This document shows positions 21,630 through 27,130 of a DNA stretch of 27,130 bases, piece by piece; the stretch's first letter is position 1; each line of letters starts with the position of its first letter. The translations under genes were made by a program, and so were the position numbers. The notes beneath the pieces are model-generated. The model was not told the DNA's origin and made no database searches. It saw only the letters and a list, made by a program, of their open reading frames with translations. The stretch is from a virus. Location: the IMG/VR virus record IMGVR_UViG_3300021356_000134, positions 1-27,130 of that record; one strand, given 5' to 3'.

Positions 21630-22126
21630 CCCTCGAACTTAGTAAGACAGAGGGAATAGTAAAAAAACTAATTCATTCTCTAGGCAAAGATCTCCTTCTA
21701 AGCTACACTTTCGAGGATATCGTTCAAGAGACTTATCAATTACTACTCCACGAGCATCACCGATACGACGAGTCACGAGGGAAGTGGACCACATTCGTAA
21801 GGGCGGTTACTACAACATGCCTGTCCCGGCTCCGTGCCCAAAGTAATAAAGGACCGCAGCTAGTTCTCTGTAGTTTCTCACATGCTGAAGATGAAGGTGT
21901 TGATTGGGTAGAACGCTTAGTAGCACCTACTCCTCGCTGCCCTTTTCTATCGTATGACCTCGCAGTGGCTATTAGTAGGTTACCTGAGAATAGCCAGAAG
22001 GTCGTGCAAGCATTTATGGATAGACAAAGACAAGAGACCACGGCTGAACAGCTTGGTCTTTCACGTTCCCGTATAGCCCAGTTGCAAAAACAAGCATTCA
22101 AACAGATGAGAGAGGAACTTTCCTAA
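21623..22126 (+). CDS. Sigma-70 family RNA polymerase sigma-like factor
   Basis: 167 residues, GTG at 21623. Residues 25-75 resemble region 2 (FEDIVQETYQLLLHEHHRYD, then KWTTFVRAVTTTCLSRLRAQ). The C-terminal SRLPENSQKVVQAFMDRQRQ, then TAEQLGLSRSRIAQLQKQAF, is a region 4 helix-turn-helix. There is no region 1 or 3, as in ECF factors. It may redirect host RNA polymerase to the late promoter upstream of 19415. The coupling to the methyltransferase gene by TAATG and to the zinc-ribbon gene by overlap shows one operon. Confidence 0.8.
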   Translation: MLTLELSKTEGIVKKLIHSLGKDLLLSYTFEDIVQETYQLLLHEHHRYDESRGKWTTFVRAVTTTCLSRLRAQSNKGPQLVLCSFSHAEDEGVDWVERLVAPTPRCPFLSYDLAVAISRLPENSQKVVQAFMDRQRQETTAEQLGLSRSRIAQLQKQAFKQMREELS

Positions 22127-22773
22127 TGGCTAATTGGTTCAAACGAAGAGGAGGTAGAGAGAACTTTCAATGGCTGGCACCCACATTTAAGGATCGCCCC
22201 TTTAGTTATCTGGAGTTGGGCGTTTTCCAAGGGGATTCGCTTGCTTGGGTTGCTGAGAACATCGCTACCCATCCTGACTCTTCGTGCGTAGGAGTGGACC
22301 CATGGCTACCCATGGCGAAACGTGACCAAGAGAACATGAATATGATCATGCAGCAAGCCATTGATCGTATAGCAGAGTTCTCACAAGTAAAACTGCGACG
22401 GCAGTACTCTTCCCAATACCTAAGAAGAACTAAGAAGGTAAAGAAAGACGGACCATTCGACTTTGTGTACATTGACGGAGATCATTACGCACCTTTTGTA
22501 TTGGAAGACACTGTCCTTGTTTGGCCACACATTAAAGACGGTGGAGTTCTTCTATGGGATGACTACGGACTCAACTCACGTCGCCCACAGCGCCGACGTA
22601 ATCTGGGAGTGGAGACCGCAGTAGCTTCTTTCCTAAAATGTTTTACTGAGGGGGATTGCTTTGAGATCCTCGATCTACCTCAAGACTATCAGTTTGGAGT
22701 ACGGAAACTGAGAGATGAACGATCAATTCAAATAGACCAAACCGGCACTAAGATACGGGGACAACAACTATGA
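22126..22773 (+). CDS. Class I SAM-dependent methyltransferase (Methyltransf_24-like)
   Basis: 215 residues. Motif I is SYLELGVFQGDSLAWVAENI near 27-46 (the usual E-G-G loop is ELGVFQGDS). An acidic second motif is CVGVDPWLP near 53-61, and PFDFVYIDGDHYAPFVLEDT near 108-127 is the diagnostic Methyltransf_24/class I motif, followed by LWPHIKDGGVLLWDD-like sequence (here VWPHIKDGGVLLWDDYG). These enzymes often methylate sugars or small molecules. There is no DNA-recognition domain and no NPPY motif, so it is not an adenine DNA methyltransferase. It may act on the glycan with the sulfotransferase and glycosyltransferase; this is inference. Confidence 0.85.
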   Translation: MANWFKRRGGRENFQWLAPTFKDRPFSYLELGVFQGDSLAWVAENIATHPDSSCVGVDPWLPMAKRDQENMNMIMQQAIDRIAEFSQVKLRRQYSSQYLRRTKKVKKDGPFDFVYIDGDHYAPFVLEDTVLVWPHIKDGGVLLWDDYGLNSRRPQRRRNLGVETAVASFLKCFTEGDCFEILDLPQDYQFGVRKLRDERSIQIDQTGTKIRGQQL

Positions 22774-23462
22774 GACGGAAAACACCTATGACAAGCGTTT
22801 CAACGTGGAATCCAGCCCGTGAGATTTACATAGCGGGACCAATGAGGAAAATACAATGGTACAACTTCCCCGCTTTCTTCAAAGCCGAAGCTGAATTGGA
22901 AAAGGAAGGATGGAAGGTTGTGAACCCCGCTCGCATCGAGAGGGAACGTGGCTACAATCCTTTTGACCACTGTGATCAAGATTGGGCAGTAGTCCCCCCC
23001 GAAGTCGGGGACATCGCGAATATTGTGTGGGATGACCTACACGCCTTGATGGGGTGTGATGCAATCTACTTGCTGGACGGGTGGCGAGAGAGCACTGGTG
23101 CCCGGGCAGAGAAAGCTGTTGCTGAGTGGTTGGGGCTTGAGATCCTTGGTGACCCCGGATACGCGGAGACACCTTCAGTGGTAAATGAAGATAGTGTCTT
23201 GTTGGAGGCATCGAGACTAACAGCGGGAGACCGTCAAAATCAGTATGGTCCACCGGATCAAGACTTTTCCCGAACTGCTCAAATGTGGACGGCTTTGAAA
23301 GGAGTAAAGTTTGAACCATGGGAGGTTGCAGCATTCCAGATATGTATAAAACTTTCCCGGCAGACCCACCAGCATAAGAGGGATAACTGGGTGGACATAG
23401 CAGGGTATGCACACTGCGGCAACATCTGTGAGGAAGAGCAAGCAAAGCGGGGGGCTTACTAA
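22770..23462 (+). CDS. DUF4406-DUF6378 fusion protein
   Basis: 230 residues with ATGA overlap. Residues 18-130 match DUF4406, a nucleoside 2-deoxyribosyltransferase-like fold (IYIAGPMRKIQWYNFPAFF, later CDAIYLLDGWRESTGARAEK). Residues 140-225 match DUF6378 (ASRLTAGDRQNQYGPPDQDF, later KLSRQTHQHKRDNWVDIAGY). Both domains are common in phages, usually as separate small proteins; here they are joined. The DUF4406 part may act on nucleosides or nucleotides, in line with ThyX next door. The His/Asp-containing DUF6378 part resembles MazG-like nucleotide handling proteins, but its reaction is not established. Confidence 0.85.
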   Translation: MRRKTPMTSVSTWNPAREIYIAGPMRKIQWYNFPAFFKAEAELEKEGWKVVNPARIERERGYNPFDHCDQDWAVVPPEVGDIANIVWDDLHALMGCDAIYLLDGWRESTGARAEKAVAEWLGLEILGDPGYAETPSVVNEDSVLLEASRLTAGDRQNQYGPPDQDFSRTAQMWTALKGVKFEPWEVAAFQICIKLSRQTHQHKRDNWVDIAGYAHCGNICEEEQAKRGAY

Positions 23463-23463
23463 A

Positions 23464-24132
23464 ATGACCGAATCTTTAGACCTACCTATTGTCAATCTAG
23501 CCGACCGCTCCGCAGAGCCAGAGAATATGATTGCGTACATTGCAAGAGTAAGCAACCCCAAGAACCAAGACAATCCAAGTATTGCTGGACTTATCTCGTA
23601 TTGTATTCGGAACAAACACTGGTCTATCTTCGAGCACGCTTTTATGACGCTTGAAATTACGACCACACTGGACATCGCTACGCAGATATTGCGGCACCGG
23701 AGCTTCTGTTTCCAGCAGGTCTCCCGGAGGTACGCTGGTCCCAATGAAGTTCCTCTGAAGATAAATATCCCGGAACTTCGAGCACCTCACCCCAAGAATA
23801 GGCAGAAGTCTATTGACACACTTGATCCCAAGTTTTGTGATGAGTATAAAAAGAGATTCAAAGAAGTCGCCCAACAATGTGATGCCCTCTACCACGATAT
23901 GATTGCGGACGGTGTAGCCAAGGAGTGTGCTAGGTCAATACTTCCTCAATCGACCTCTACTACTATGTTTATGACGGGCAATTGTAGGAGTTGGATACAT
24001 TGGATTGCTCTTCGGTCAGGGAACGGCACGCAGGACGAACATCAGCGAGTAGCCGCCGGGGCGTATGTCCACTTCTGCTCCGTTTTTCCTCACACTACCG
24101 AGGCGCTGGGAAGTATCAACTGGAAGGTATAG
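23464..24132 (+). CDS. thyX: Flavin-dependent thymidylate synthase
   Basis: 222 residues from the ATG at 23464, two bases after the previous stop. The ThyX signature RHRX7S is RHRSFCFQQVS at 77-87, followed by RRYAG. The C-terminal part contains CRSWIHWIALRSGNGTQDEH and a helical end. ThyX converts dUMP to dTMP using FADH2 and methylene-tetrahydrofolate, supplying thymidine for phage DNA synthesis. Length is normal. The linked genes (DUF4406-DUF6378, cytosine-methyltransferase-like) suggest a nucleotide or base-modification cassette. Confidence 0.95.
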   Translation: MTESLDLPIVNLADRSAEPENMIAYIARVSNPKNQDNPSIAGLISYCIRNKHWSIFEHAFMTLEITTTLDIATQILRHRSFCFQQVSRRYAGPNEVPLKINIPELRAPHPKNRQKSIDTLDPKFCDEYKKRFKEVAQQCDALYHDMIADGVAKECARSILPQSTSTTMFMTGNCRSWIHWIALRSGNGTQDEHQRVAAGAYVHFCSVFPHTTEALGSINWKV

Positions 24133-24134
24133 CA

Positions 24135-24404
24135 ATGATTGAGGGTGCTTTACACATTCCCGTAGACGCCTGCTCTTGCAGGTATTGGGGACGGATGGAC
24201 AACAAAGCGGAATCAGGACATGCAGAGACTTGCCCTAACCGTGACAGGATAGCGGTAGATATCGAGTGGTTACGATATGAGTTAAACCACTTGATGCGAG
24301 AGGGCATGAACATGCGAGATGCCTTTGAGAGAATCTGGAGACACCTCGTAAGGGAAGGTCCATCTTCAATAGGAGACTGCCCTCGTGAGCTTAACCCCTT
24401 TTAG
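24135..24404 (+). CDS. Small Cys/His-containing protein
   Basis: 89 residues, ATG at 24135 two bases after the thyX stop; the open frame further upstream overlaps thyX and is not used. The N-terminus has CSCRYWG and HAETCPNR, a possible zinc site. A helical segment WLRYELNHLMREGMNMRDAF follows. The end overlaps the next start by 20 bases. The family is not recognised. Confidence 0.6.
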   Translation: MIEGALHIPVDACSCRYWGRMDNKAESGHAETCPNRDRIAVDIEWLRYELNHLMREGMNMRDAFERIWRHLVREGPSSIGDCPRELNPF

Positions 24405-25233
24405 AGAGCGACAAATTAGGTACTATATCCAACAAGTAGAAAAGGGCGCGTATCTTAGCGTTAGTGGTGAGTTACGTCAATCCTTAGCCCATGCGGATAG
24501 CTATAGCTTGGAAGAGGCTCTCGCCATTTGTGATATGTGCAAAGATTACCGCACTGTCCTTTCCCCCCCGCGCAATGAGCCAGCGGTTTTAGTGGCCTGT
24601 GAGTGTTCGAGCATAGTGCAACAGGCTTTTACAAGTCGTGGAATCCCTGCATGGTCTTGCGATCTTTTGCCGGCCTTTAACGGATCTAGTGCATTTCGTC
24701 ACATACAAGATGATGTATTGCAAGTGCTGAATCATATGCCGTGGTCTCTTGTTATTGCTCACCCCCCTTGCACATACCTTTGCAGTTCTGGTATGCACTG
24801 GACCACGCGAGGGAAGCGTGACCCTCAGTTAACCGAAGATGCTCTAGCGTTAGTTCGGAAGTTACTAGACTGCGCCCCTCGTGTGTGTGTTGAGAATCCA
24901 GTGGGCGTTATCTCTACGCGAATTCGTAAACCGGAGCAATATATCCAGCCCTATAACTTTGGAGAAGACGCTAGTAAAAAAACTGGACTGTGGCTCAAGG
25001 GACTGCCCTTACTCGAACCAACCAACTACATCGAACCGCGTATCATCGACGGAAAGCCACGATGGGCTAATCAAACAGACAGTGGTCAGAACCGACTTAG
25101 ACCTAGTCCAGACCGCTGCCGAAGACGCTCTGTGACCTACCCCGGAATAGCCGCTGCTATGGCAGAGCAGTGGGGTAGGTTAATCTTACCATATAATAAA
25201 TGCACCAAAAACACAACAACAATAAATGAGTAA
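24385..25233 (+). CDS. Cytosine methyltransferase-like protein
   Basis: 282 residues, GTG at 24385 with AGGAG nine bases upstream. From residue 65 there is a SAM-fold segment VLVACECSSIVQQAFTSRGI followed by AWSCDLLP. AHPPCTYLCSSGMHW near 130-144 carries the PPC of C5-cytosine methyltransferases, and VENPVG near 171 the ENV-like motif IV/VI region. The C-terminal SGQNRLRPSPDRCRRRSVTY then PGIAAAMAEQWG is a signature of this common phage family, often annotated as DNA cytosine methyltransferase. Residues 1-60 are a helical N-terminal extension. It probably modifies DNA or nucleotides, perhaps against host restriction. Confidence 0.78.
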   Translation: MSLTPFRERQIRYYIQQVEKGAYLSVSGELRQSLAHADSYSLEEALAICDMCKDYRTVLSPPRNEPAVLVACECSSIVQQAFTSRGIPAWSCDLLPAFNGSSAFRHIQDDVLQVLNHMPWSLVIAHPPCTYLCSSGMHWTTRGKRDPQLTEDALALVRKLLDCAPRVCVENPVGVISTRIRKPEQYIQPYNFGEDASKKTGLWLKGLPLLEPTNYIEPRIIDGKPRWANQTDSGQNRLRPSPDRCRRRSVTYPGIAAAMAEQWGRLILPYNKCTKNTTTINE

Positions 25234-25408
25234 AAACACGATGAGTCAACCTCCCGAAAACACACAACTAGAAATAATTCAAATCTTGGTAGCAGGTAGG
25301 GATATGAATGCTACTGAGCAAAAGCTTTGTATTGAAACCCTAGATAGCTACCCAGAGTGGGCGGAAGAGCTTCTGAGCAGGCTTGAGAATCTCCTCAAAC
25401 CCTTCTAA
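25226..25408 (+). CDS. Small acidic hypothetical protein
   Basis: 60 residues from the ATG at 25226, overlapping the upstream stop by eight bases; an ATG at 25241 is as likely. It is a helical, acidic peptide (MNATEQKLCIETLDSYPEW, then AEELLSRLENLLKPF). No family is recognised. The stop is followed two bases later by a GCAAACGTTTGC box. Confidence 0.5.
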   Translation: MSKNTMSQPPENTQLEIIQILVAGRDMNATEQKLCIETLDSYPEWAEELLSRLENLLKPF

Positions 25409-25410
25409 GT

Positions 25411-25422
25411 GCAAACGTTTGC
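25411..25422. promoter_or_regulatory. GCAAACGTTTGC palindromic box 7
   Basis: Perfect copy in a 37-base intergenic gap, 24 bases before the ATG at 25446. Confidence 0.7.
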
Positions 25423-25445
25423 AAACCCACCAAAGAAACCTACCT

Positions 25446-25859
25446 ATGAAAGCCCCGCCTTGCCTACCTTATGCCTTGTCCATTATATTGGATGAGTCTC
25501 TCGAATCAATCATGGAGGTATGGGATTACGCATTCCGCCCACCAGAGAACTGGGACGGGGTCGCTTCGATGCCACAGGTTGCTGGGTTCCTGTGGACCAC
25601 CGGGCATGTTCTACATGCTACGAAGCAACCACTAGGGACGGTTCTTAGAGACATCACCTTTGACCCCAGCAAATCCTACATAGCTTGTTTAGACAACGGG
25701 GATACGGAACTAGGAGGTCAAAAGGTTACCCACGCAGTGGCTATAAATAAGGGGGTTATCCATGATTACCGGTGTGGGGCACCGTGGCAAGGTTCCCTTG
25801 ATACCTCCTTCTTTGCCTATCGAGAAACCCCATACACTTACGAGGTAACATTCGGATGA
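25446..25859 (+). CDS. Papain/C39-like cysteine peptidase-fold protein (putative)
   Basis: 137 residues from the ATG at 25446; an earlier frame start would read through the box. The N-terminal PPCLPYALSIILDESLESIM has a Cys followed by a helix, and THAVAINKGVIHDYRCG near 98-114 gives a His and Asp at the spacing of papain-like/C39-like folds. This pattern is found in small phage proteins of uncertain function. Catalysis is not shown: Cys 6, His 99 and Asp 108 are the candidate residues. It could process a phage or host protein, or be inactive. Confidence 0.5.
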   Translation: MKAPPCLPYALSIILDESLESIMEVWDYAFRPPENWDGVASMPQVAGFLWTTGHVLHATKQPLGTVLRDITFDPSKSYIACLDNGDTELGGQKVTHAVAINKGVIHDYRCGAPWQGSLDTSFFAYRETPYTYEVTFG

Positions 25860-26065
25860 ACTTCACTCAGTCCCATAAGGCTTCTGCGGCCAAGGAGATC
25901 GCGGAGATCGAGGAGATACTAAACGACGACATCGTGATGATGAACGACTGGGAAGGGCGTGTAGAGCGTTACCTAAGAAAGCGACTCGCCGAATTCAAGG
26001 AAATGGTTAGCGATGCGGAGGACGGCGATGTCATCGAAACCCAAAAACAAGGGGGTAGTAAATAA
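25856..26065 (+). CDS. Small helical hypothetical protein
   Basis: 69 residues, ATGA overlap at 25856. An acidic, mostly helical protein (AKEIAEIEEILNDDIVMMND), possibly a coiled coil. No family is recognised. It is part of the coupled run of small genes to 26507. Confidence 0.55.
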   Translation: MNFTQSHKASAAKEIAEIEEILNDDIVMMNDWEGRVERYLRKRLAEFKEMVSDAEDGDVIETQKQGGSK

Positions 26066-26107
26066 ATGTTGAGCGGAGAAAACCAAAACGTCGAGGAAAC
26101 CCGATGA
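26066..26107 (+). CDS. Possible 13-codon mini-gene
   Basis: ATG at 26066 directly after the previous TAA, encoding MLSGENQNVEETR and ending TGA at 26105-26107, which overlaps the next ATG at 26104 as ATGA. The same coupling occurs between true genes here, but no strong ribosome site precedes it. It may be a translated leader or chance. Confidence 0.25.
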   Translation: MLSGENQNVEETR

Positions 26108-26298
26108 ACAATTGTAGAGATTGTGATAAGCCACTAACCCCAAACATGGCGCAGCAGATAAACATCAGGACCGGAGAGGTCGCTTGTATACCATGCTGCT
26201 TAGTATGCCCACCGGGGGAGACACACACAGATATATGCTGTTGCCTAGATTGCCTCCCCGAAGCAGAGCACCCCGAAGCAGTAGAGGGACTATTATGA
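26104..26298 (+). CDS. Small Cys-rich protein
   Basis: 64 residues, GAGG upstream. Nine Cys in 64 residues: CRDC (4-7), then CIPCCLVC and ICCCLDC further on. The first pair and the second group resemble a DksA/TraR-type zinc finger (CRDCDKPLTPNMAQ then GEVACIPC), with an extra Cys-rich tail. It may bind zinc and interact with RNA polymerase, as TraR-like proteins do; this is a pattern-based guess. Confidence 0.55.
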   Translation: MNNCRDCDKPLTPNMAQQINIRTGEVACIPCCLVCPPGETHTDICCCLDCLPEAEHPEAVEGLL

Positions 26299-26507
26299 GA
26301 GAACATTCTCAAAGATCACTCTCACCATGTAGACATTGTTTCCAGTATGCTAGAATTGTCTGTATAGGAGATAAGTCTTGGGAAATGGCCTGTAGCTGTA
26401 CGACTGCGTTCGGGGAATCCCCCGCAACTGTTTTCACAAAATGGCGAGAACAGAGTGAAGAAATCCAGATAGGCATATCAGACCTTATTAGGGGGAGCAG
26501 TAATTGA
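26295..26507 (+). CDS. Lar-like zinc-ribbon protein
   Basis: 70 residues, ATG at 26295 overlapping the previous TGA as ATGA. SPCRHCFQYARIVCIGDKSW, then EMACSCTTAF and VFTKWREQ, follow the Lar family plan (CPxCG, then C.C, then a W..R/N end). Lar of the Rac prophage is a restriction-alleviation protein, but many Lar-like ribbons have no tested function. It neighbours another Cys-rich gene. Confidence 0.55.
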   Translation: MREHSQRSLSPCRHCFQYARIVCIGDKSWEMACSCTTAFGESPATVFTKWREQSEEIQIGISDLIRGSSN

Positions 26508-26512
26508 AAAAT

Positions 26513-26524
26513 GCAAACGTTTGC
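26513..26524. promoter_or_regulatory. GCAAACGTTTGC palindromic box 8
   Basis: Perfect copy in the gap between the stop at 26507 and the ATG at 26560. Confidence 0.7.
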
Positions 26525-26559
26525 AAAAAGAATCCAAACATCAAATACGGAGGCACCGC

Positions 26560-26883
26560 ATGGAGAAAAAAGATAATGCGATGCTCAAAGCAGCGGGGGT
26601 GCGAAGAAATAAGATGGATATTGACCCAGAAGCAATCATAGCGGATGGTTTTGATGACGCAATAATTGGCCAAAGCTGGGATTCAAGAGTCGTGTATGAC
26701 GGAGACAAATGCATTGAAATACTTATGAAGGAAATCATAAAACAAAAAATGCCAGAAGAGGAAGTAGATAAAGAAGAGGCATACCAAGAAGCACTGGAGT
26801 ACCTCGAACACAACACCTTCTGTGCGTATGTAGGTAATAGAACTCCAATCTTTGTTTTCCTCTGTGAGGAACCGCTCCTGTAA
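26560..26883 (+). CDS. Conserved-type small phage protein
   Basis: 107 residues from the ATG at 26560, preceded by CGGAGG; an upstream TTG at 26521 would overlap the box. The string DGFDDAIIGQSWDSRVVYD, then EAYQEALEYLEHNTFCAYVG and TPIFVF, recalls a phage/bacterial protein family of unknown function. It is the last gene on this strand in the window and is followed by a terminator. Confidence 0.65.
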   Translation: MEKKDNAMLKAAGVRRNKMDIDPEAIIADGFDDAIIGQSWDSRVVYDGDKCIEILMKEIIKQKMPEEEVDKEEAYQEALEYLEHNTFCAYVGNRTPIFVFLCEEPLL

Positions 26884-26972
26884 AGAACCCTCTCTGTAAC
26901 CAAACCCCCTACGGGATCGGCGACCACTACTATCGTAGGTAATGTCGCTCGCCTGATCCGTTACAAGAATAG

Positions 26973-27027
26973 CCCCCTTTTTGCAACACGACCGTCGCAA
27001 CACGACCGTCGCAGAAAGGGGCCTTTT
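26973..27027 (+). terminator. Terminator with a 14-bp tandem repeat in its loop
   Basis: CCCCTTT (26974-26980) pairs with AAAGGGG (27015-27021), followed by CCTTTTTGTTTT. The long loop contains two exact tandem copies of GCAACACGACCGTC (26983-26996 and 26997-27010). It lies 90 bases after the last gene stop, in a 247-base gene-free end region (26884-27130) that also holds an imperfect hairpin around 26912-26960 and boxes 9 and 10. Confidence 0.7.
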
Positions 27028-27046
27028 TGTTTTAAGGAAACACCAT

Positions 27047-27058
27047 GCAAACGTTTGC
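27047..27058. promoter_or_regulatory. GCAAACGTTTGC palindromic box 9
   Basis: Perfect copy just after the terminator, in the gene-free right end. An isolated half copy (TGCAAACA) lies at 27086-27093. Confidence 0.7.
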
Positions 27059-27100
27059 AAACACACGCACATGGGAGCACACACATGCAAACACCTTCAT

Positions 27101-27112
27101 GCAAACGTTTGC
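27101..27112. promoter_or_regulatory. GCAAACGTTTGC palindromic box 10
   Basis: Perfect copy 54 bases after box 9, with a half site between them. This cluster suggests the next gene or promoter beyond the window is controlled here. Confidence 0.7.
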
Positions 27113-27130
27113 AATTCTATAGATACAACT

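Noticed and set aside
22989-23010. Hairpin CCCCGA-AG-TCGGGG inside the DUF4406-DUF6378 gene
   Set aside because: It is within a well-supported coding region and has no T-run; it could be codon-driven.
26983-27010. CRISPR-like repeat
   Set aside because: There are only two abutting copies with no spacers, so this is a tandem duplication and not an array.
1-27130. tRNA genes
   Set aside because: No cloverleaf with a TTCRA loop was noticed by eye on either strand; a tRNA search program would be decisive.

Overview
The window is part of a double-stranded DNA tailed phage or prophage (Caudoviricetes). The evidence is a complete head, packaging and connector module in canonical order, followed by a tail module with a tail tube protein, a frameshifted tail assembly chaperone pair and a tape measure protein. 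No tail sheath gene is visible, which favours siphovirus morphology. A 93-aa protein with a clean lipobox and heptosyltransferase-like (GT9) domains suggest a Gram-negative host. The species cannot be told from the sequence, and no integrase, repressor or bacterial gene is present.

Layout. Bases 1-19415 are read from the minus strand as the late region. Counting from the right, it holds a run of small tightly coupled genes (19415-17560), a zinc-ribbon protein, the terminase small subunit, a terminase large subunit broken by one in-frame TAA, portal, prohead protease with a nested scaffold start, and the major capsid protein. Next come a 984-aa triple glycosyltransferase, connector-type proteins interleaved with a lipoprotein, a DUF1353 protein and a membrane/coiled-coil protein, and then the tail genes. 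Bases 19416-19950 are a non-coding control region. It has a strong G-quadruplex motif next to a likely late promoter, hairpins, a minus-strand terminator, two related palindromes, an AT-rich stretch and alternating purine-pyrimidine DNA. Bases 20232-26883 are read from the plus strand: sulfotransferase, APS kinase, a zinc-ribbon protein, a sigma-like factor, a SAM methyltransferase, a DUF4406-DUF6378 fusion, ThyX, a cytosine-methyltransferase-like protein, a cysteine-peptidase-like protein and several small proteins, two of them Cys-rich.

How the parts may work together. The sigma-like factor and the RHH protein are candidate regulators of the early-to-late switch. ThyX and the DUF4406-DUF6378 protein point to nucleotide supply. 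The least usual theme is glycan chemistry: a three-domain glycosyltransferase inside the capsid module, plus a PAPS-dependent sulfotransferase, the APS kinase that makes its donor, and a small-molecule-type methyltransferase. This raises the possibility of phage-directed glycosylation and sulfation of the virion or of the host surface.

The strongest unexplained signal is a perfect 12-bp palindrome, GCAAACGTTTGC, present 10 times. Eight copies are intergenic, and six of these lie just upstream of a gene start. It is identical to the core of the PurR/LacI-family operator. Titration of a host regulator, a phage regulon, or recombination joints between modules are the main explanations.
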